Assembly (NCBI GenBank): GCA_019187225.1
Contig: JABAQQ010000015.1
Location: forward strand, 1 to 64,000
From: Saprospiraceae bacterium
GTDB lineage: Bacteria > Bacteroidota > Bacteroidia > Chitinophagales > Saprospiraceae
Length of the DNA: 64,000 nt
Direction: 5' to 3'
In this document: positions 62,251-64,000 of the stretch, piece by piece
Position numbering within the stretch: the stretch's first letter is position 1
Layout of the letters: every line of letters starts with the position of its first letter
Notes under the pieces: generated by a model
The model's input: only the letters and a program-made list of their open reading frames with translations
What the model was told of the DNA's origin: nothing
Database searches by the model: none
Program-made: the position numbers and the translations under genes

Positions 62251-64000
62251 TTAAAGCCCCGCCTCCCGCATCATCTCCACTATCGCTTCCACCACATCTT
62301 CCACCTGCGGCTTGGAGTGGTAATCGCCGTCCTGACCGTAAGCCGGGCGGTGGGGCTTGGCGGCGAGCGTCACCGGTTGCGAATCGAGCCAGCGGTAGCC
62401 GTCCTGTTTTTCCAGCACCTGCTGGAGCATATATGCCGAAGCGCCGCCCTCGAAGTCTTCGTCGAGGAATAAAACGCGGTTCGTTTTTTTCAGGCTTTCG
62501 ATGCAGGTCTGCGGCAGGTCGAAGGGAAGCAGCGTCTGGACATCTATGAGTTCGACCGAAATACCTTGCCGGGACAGCAATTCGCTGGCTTCTTCAGCCA
62601 CCCGAACGCAGGCGCCGTAGGTGATCAATGTTACATCGCTGCCTGCACGCAGTATCTCCGGCACGCCGAGCGGCACGGTAAAGGAGCTGATGTTGTCGGG
62701 CAGGCGCTCTTTGAAGCGGTAGCCGTTGAGCACTTCGACTACAATGGCGGGGTCGTCGCCGCGCAGAAGGGTGTTGTACATGCCGGCGGCCTGGGTCATG
62801 TTGCGCGGTACGCACACGTGCATTCCGCGCAGGGAGCCGAGCATCATGCCCATCGGCGAGCCTGCGTGCCACACCCCAACGAGCCGGTGGCCGCGGGTGC
62901 GGATGATAGCGGGCGCGATTTGCAGGTTGTTGGAGCGCCAGCGCAGGGTGGCGAGGTCGTCGGAGAGCGGCGAAAGGCCATAGAGCAGGTAGTCGAGATA
63001 CTGGATTTCGGCGATGGGGCGCAAGCCGCGCATAGCCATACCGATCGCCTGACCCATGATCGTCCACTCGCGGATGCCGGTATCGAACACGCGCGCTTCG
63101 CCGTATTTCTGTTGCATGCCGCGCAAACCCTGGTTCACGTCGCCGATCTGACCCACGTCTTCGCCGAATACGATAAGTTCAGGGTGCTTCGCGAAGTTAG
63201 CATCGAAACAGGCATTCAGTATCTCATAACCGTCTTTGAGCGGTGATGCATCGGAAAAAACGGGCGGTTCCACCGGCACTTCGAGCGGCGAACCGGAGGA
63301 TTCGCTGAGCAGATTTTGAGAATAAACAGTATCGCCTTCCGAGCGTTCGCGCCGTACAAAATCTTGTAATGCGGAACGTTGTTCCGCTGCAGCTGCACCT
63401 GCTCCGGAATGGCGTTCCGCTATGCTGAATAAAGCGCGGCGGGCAATTTGCAGCAATTCGTAGCGCAGGGGTTCGCGCTTTTGTCCCAGTTCTCTTGCCA
63501 ATGCCGCTACCGCCGGTTCGGTGGACAGTTTTTCCAAAATTCCCGACAGTTCGGTTTTCAACTGCGCCACTTTATCGTGGTAAGCGCGGTAGGCGCGTTG
63601 GGCGGCCTCCGTTGCTTCGCGTTTTGCTTCGGTTTTGATTTGTTCGATCTCTTCCGCGGTAGCAATGCCGTTATCCACCATCCACGCTGCCATGCGCCGG
63701 TTGCAATCGAATTCTTCTTCCCAGGCGAGGCGCTCGGGGCTTTTGTAGCGGCGGTGGTCGCCGGAAGTGGAGTGACCGAGTTGCTGGGTCACTTCCTGGA
63801 TGTGAAAAAGCGCCGGGCGATGCGAAACTCTCATGGCATCCGTCGCTTCCCGGTAAAGCCGGCACAGGCCGGGATAATCCCAGGCTTTTCCCGTGTAAAT
63901 ATCGAGTCCGTTGGTGTCGTCCGCTCCATCGGGACGGAAACCCTCGAGGATCGCTGAAATGCTCTCTTTGGTCGTCTGGTATTTCTTGGGTACGGAGATG
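62251..64000 (-). CDS. Fused E1 (alpha-beta) 2-oxoacid dehydrogenase, partial
   Basis: The frame stays open to the right edge of the window, so this is the C-terminal part (about 582 codons) of a longer gene. Residues near the edge (KSISAILEGF-like, then KAWDYPGLCRLYREATDAM) belong to the end of the E1-alpha-like module, then a charged helical linker (AHSTSGDHRRYKSPERLAW region). The E1-beta module follows: FGEDVGQIGDVNQGL, AIGMAMRGLRPIAEIQYLDYLLYG, then transketolase C-terminal-like VTLITYGACVRVAEEAS and LFLDEDFEGG. The thiamine-diphosphate-binding half is beyond the window. It is probably the branched-chain or a related 2-oxoacid complex E1. An internal ATG at 63834 is not the true start. 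Confidence 0.88.
   Translation of the reverse strand, partial: ISVPKKYQTTKESISAILEGFRPDGADDTNGLDIYTGKAWDYPGLCRLYREATDAMRVSHRPALFHIQEVTQQLGHSTSGDHRRYKSPERLAWEEEFDCNRRMAAWMVDNGIATAEEIEQIKTEAKREATEAAQRAYRAYHDKVAQLKTELSGILEKLSTEPAVAALARELGQKREPLRYELLQIARRALFSIAERHSGAGAAAAEQRSALQDFVRRERSEGDTVYSQNLLSESSGSPLEVPVEPPVFSDASPLKDGYEILNACFDANFAKHPELIVFGEDVGQIGDVNQGLRGMQQKYGEARVFDTGIREWTIMGQAIGMAMRGLRPIAEIQYLDYLLYGLSPLSDDLATLRWRSNNLQIAPAIIRTRGHRLVGVWHAGSPMGMMLGSLRGMHVCVPRNMTQAAGMYNTLLRGDDPAIVVEVLNGYRFKERLPDNISSFTVPLGVPEILRAGSDVTLITYGACVRVAEEASELLSRQGISVELIDVQTLLPFDLPQTCIESLKKTNRVLFLDEDFEGGASAYMLQQVLEKQDGYRWLDSQPVTLAAKPHRPAYGQDGDYHSKPQVEDVVEAIVEMMREAGL

Overview
The window looks like a chromosomal segment of a Bacteroidota organism, most likely from the Saprospiria (Haliscomenobacter/Lewinella-like). 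No 16S gene is present, so the rank is inferred. The supporting signs are: seven secreted proteins ending in a type IX secretion (T9SS) sorting domain; a SusC-like TonB receptor next to a DUF5689 lipoprotein; DUF5683, DUF4230 and DUF983 proteins; two giant SprB/cohesin/dockerin proteins; a fused E1 ketoacid dehydrogenase; and recurrent TAnnTTTG boxes upstream of genes, the -7 element of Bacteroidota promoters. No tRNA, rRNA, CRISPR array or insertion sequence was recognised.

Layout. Positions 1-3650 hold an A/T-rich membrane protein gene, two T9SS cargo genes (a kelch protein and a thioredoxin-fold protein), a scar of an aldo/keto reductase gene and an A/T-rich lipoprotein-like gene. Positions 3738-9173 hold a UbiB/ABC1 kinase-like gene converging on a LytTR response regulator and a propeller histidine kinase that overlap each other. 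Positions 9418-16439 hold a lipoprotein, a 1198-residue Cys-rich T9SS protein, an LVIVD-repeat T9SS protein and a geranylgeranyl-reductase-family flavoprotein. A TamB-like gene and arginine decarboxylase follow (16551-23139). A compact BglII/BstYI-like restriction-modification pair (23147-24726) sits between arginine decarboxylase and a secreted M1 peptidase.

Positions 27408-35315 carry a GH73 glucosaminidase, a rhomboid protease, a DUF5683 protein, a DUF5689 lipoprotein, a TonB receptor and a divergent secreted endonuclease/exonuclease/phosphatase. Positions 35380-45129 carry valS, a dienelactone hydrolase, a DUF4230 protein, nadE and two uncharacterised proteins. Positions 45426-51978 are two tandem paralogous cohesin/SprB/dockerin T9SS proteins. 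The rest (52246-64000) carries a DUF983 protein, a universal stress protein, a TetR regulator with a NadR-like kinase, an OPT transporter, small unknowns, a deoxyribosyltransferase-like protein and the truncated fused E1.

Themes. Much of the coding capacity is devoted to the cell surface: T9SS cargo, TonB uptake, TamB envelope assembly, peptidoglycan trimming and membrane proteolysis. The least explained sequence is intergenic. Gaps after genes repeatedly contain hairpins or short tandem words, some shared between distant gaps. At 56190-56408 two tandem copies of a roughly 100-base structured unit on the minus strand look like unannotated small RNAs behind a Bacteroidota-type promoter box. 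That element and the dispersed intergenic repeats are the best candidates for something undescribed.
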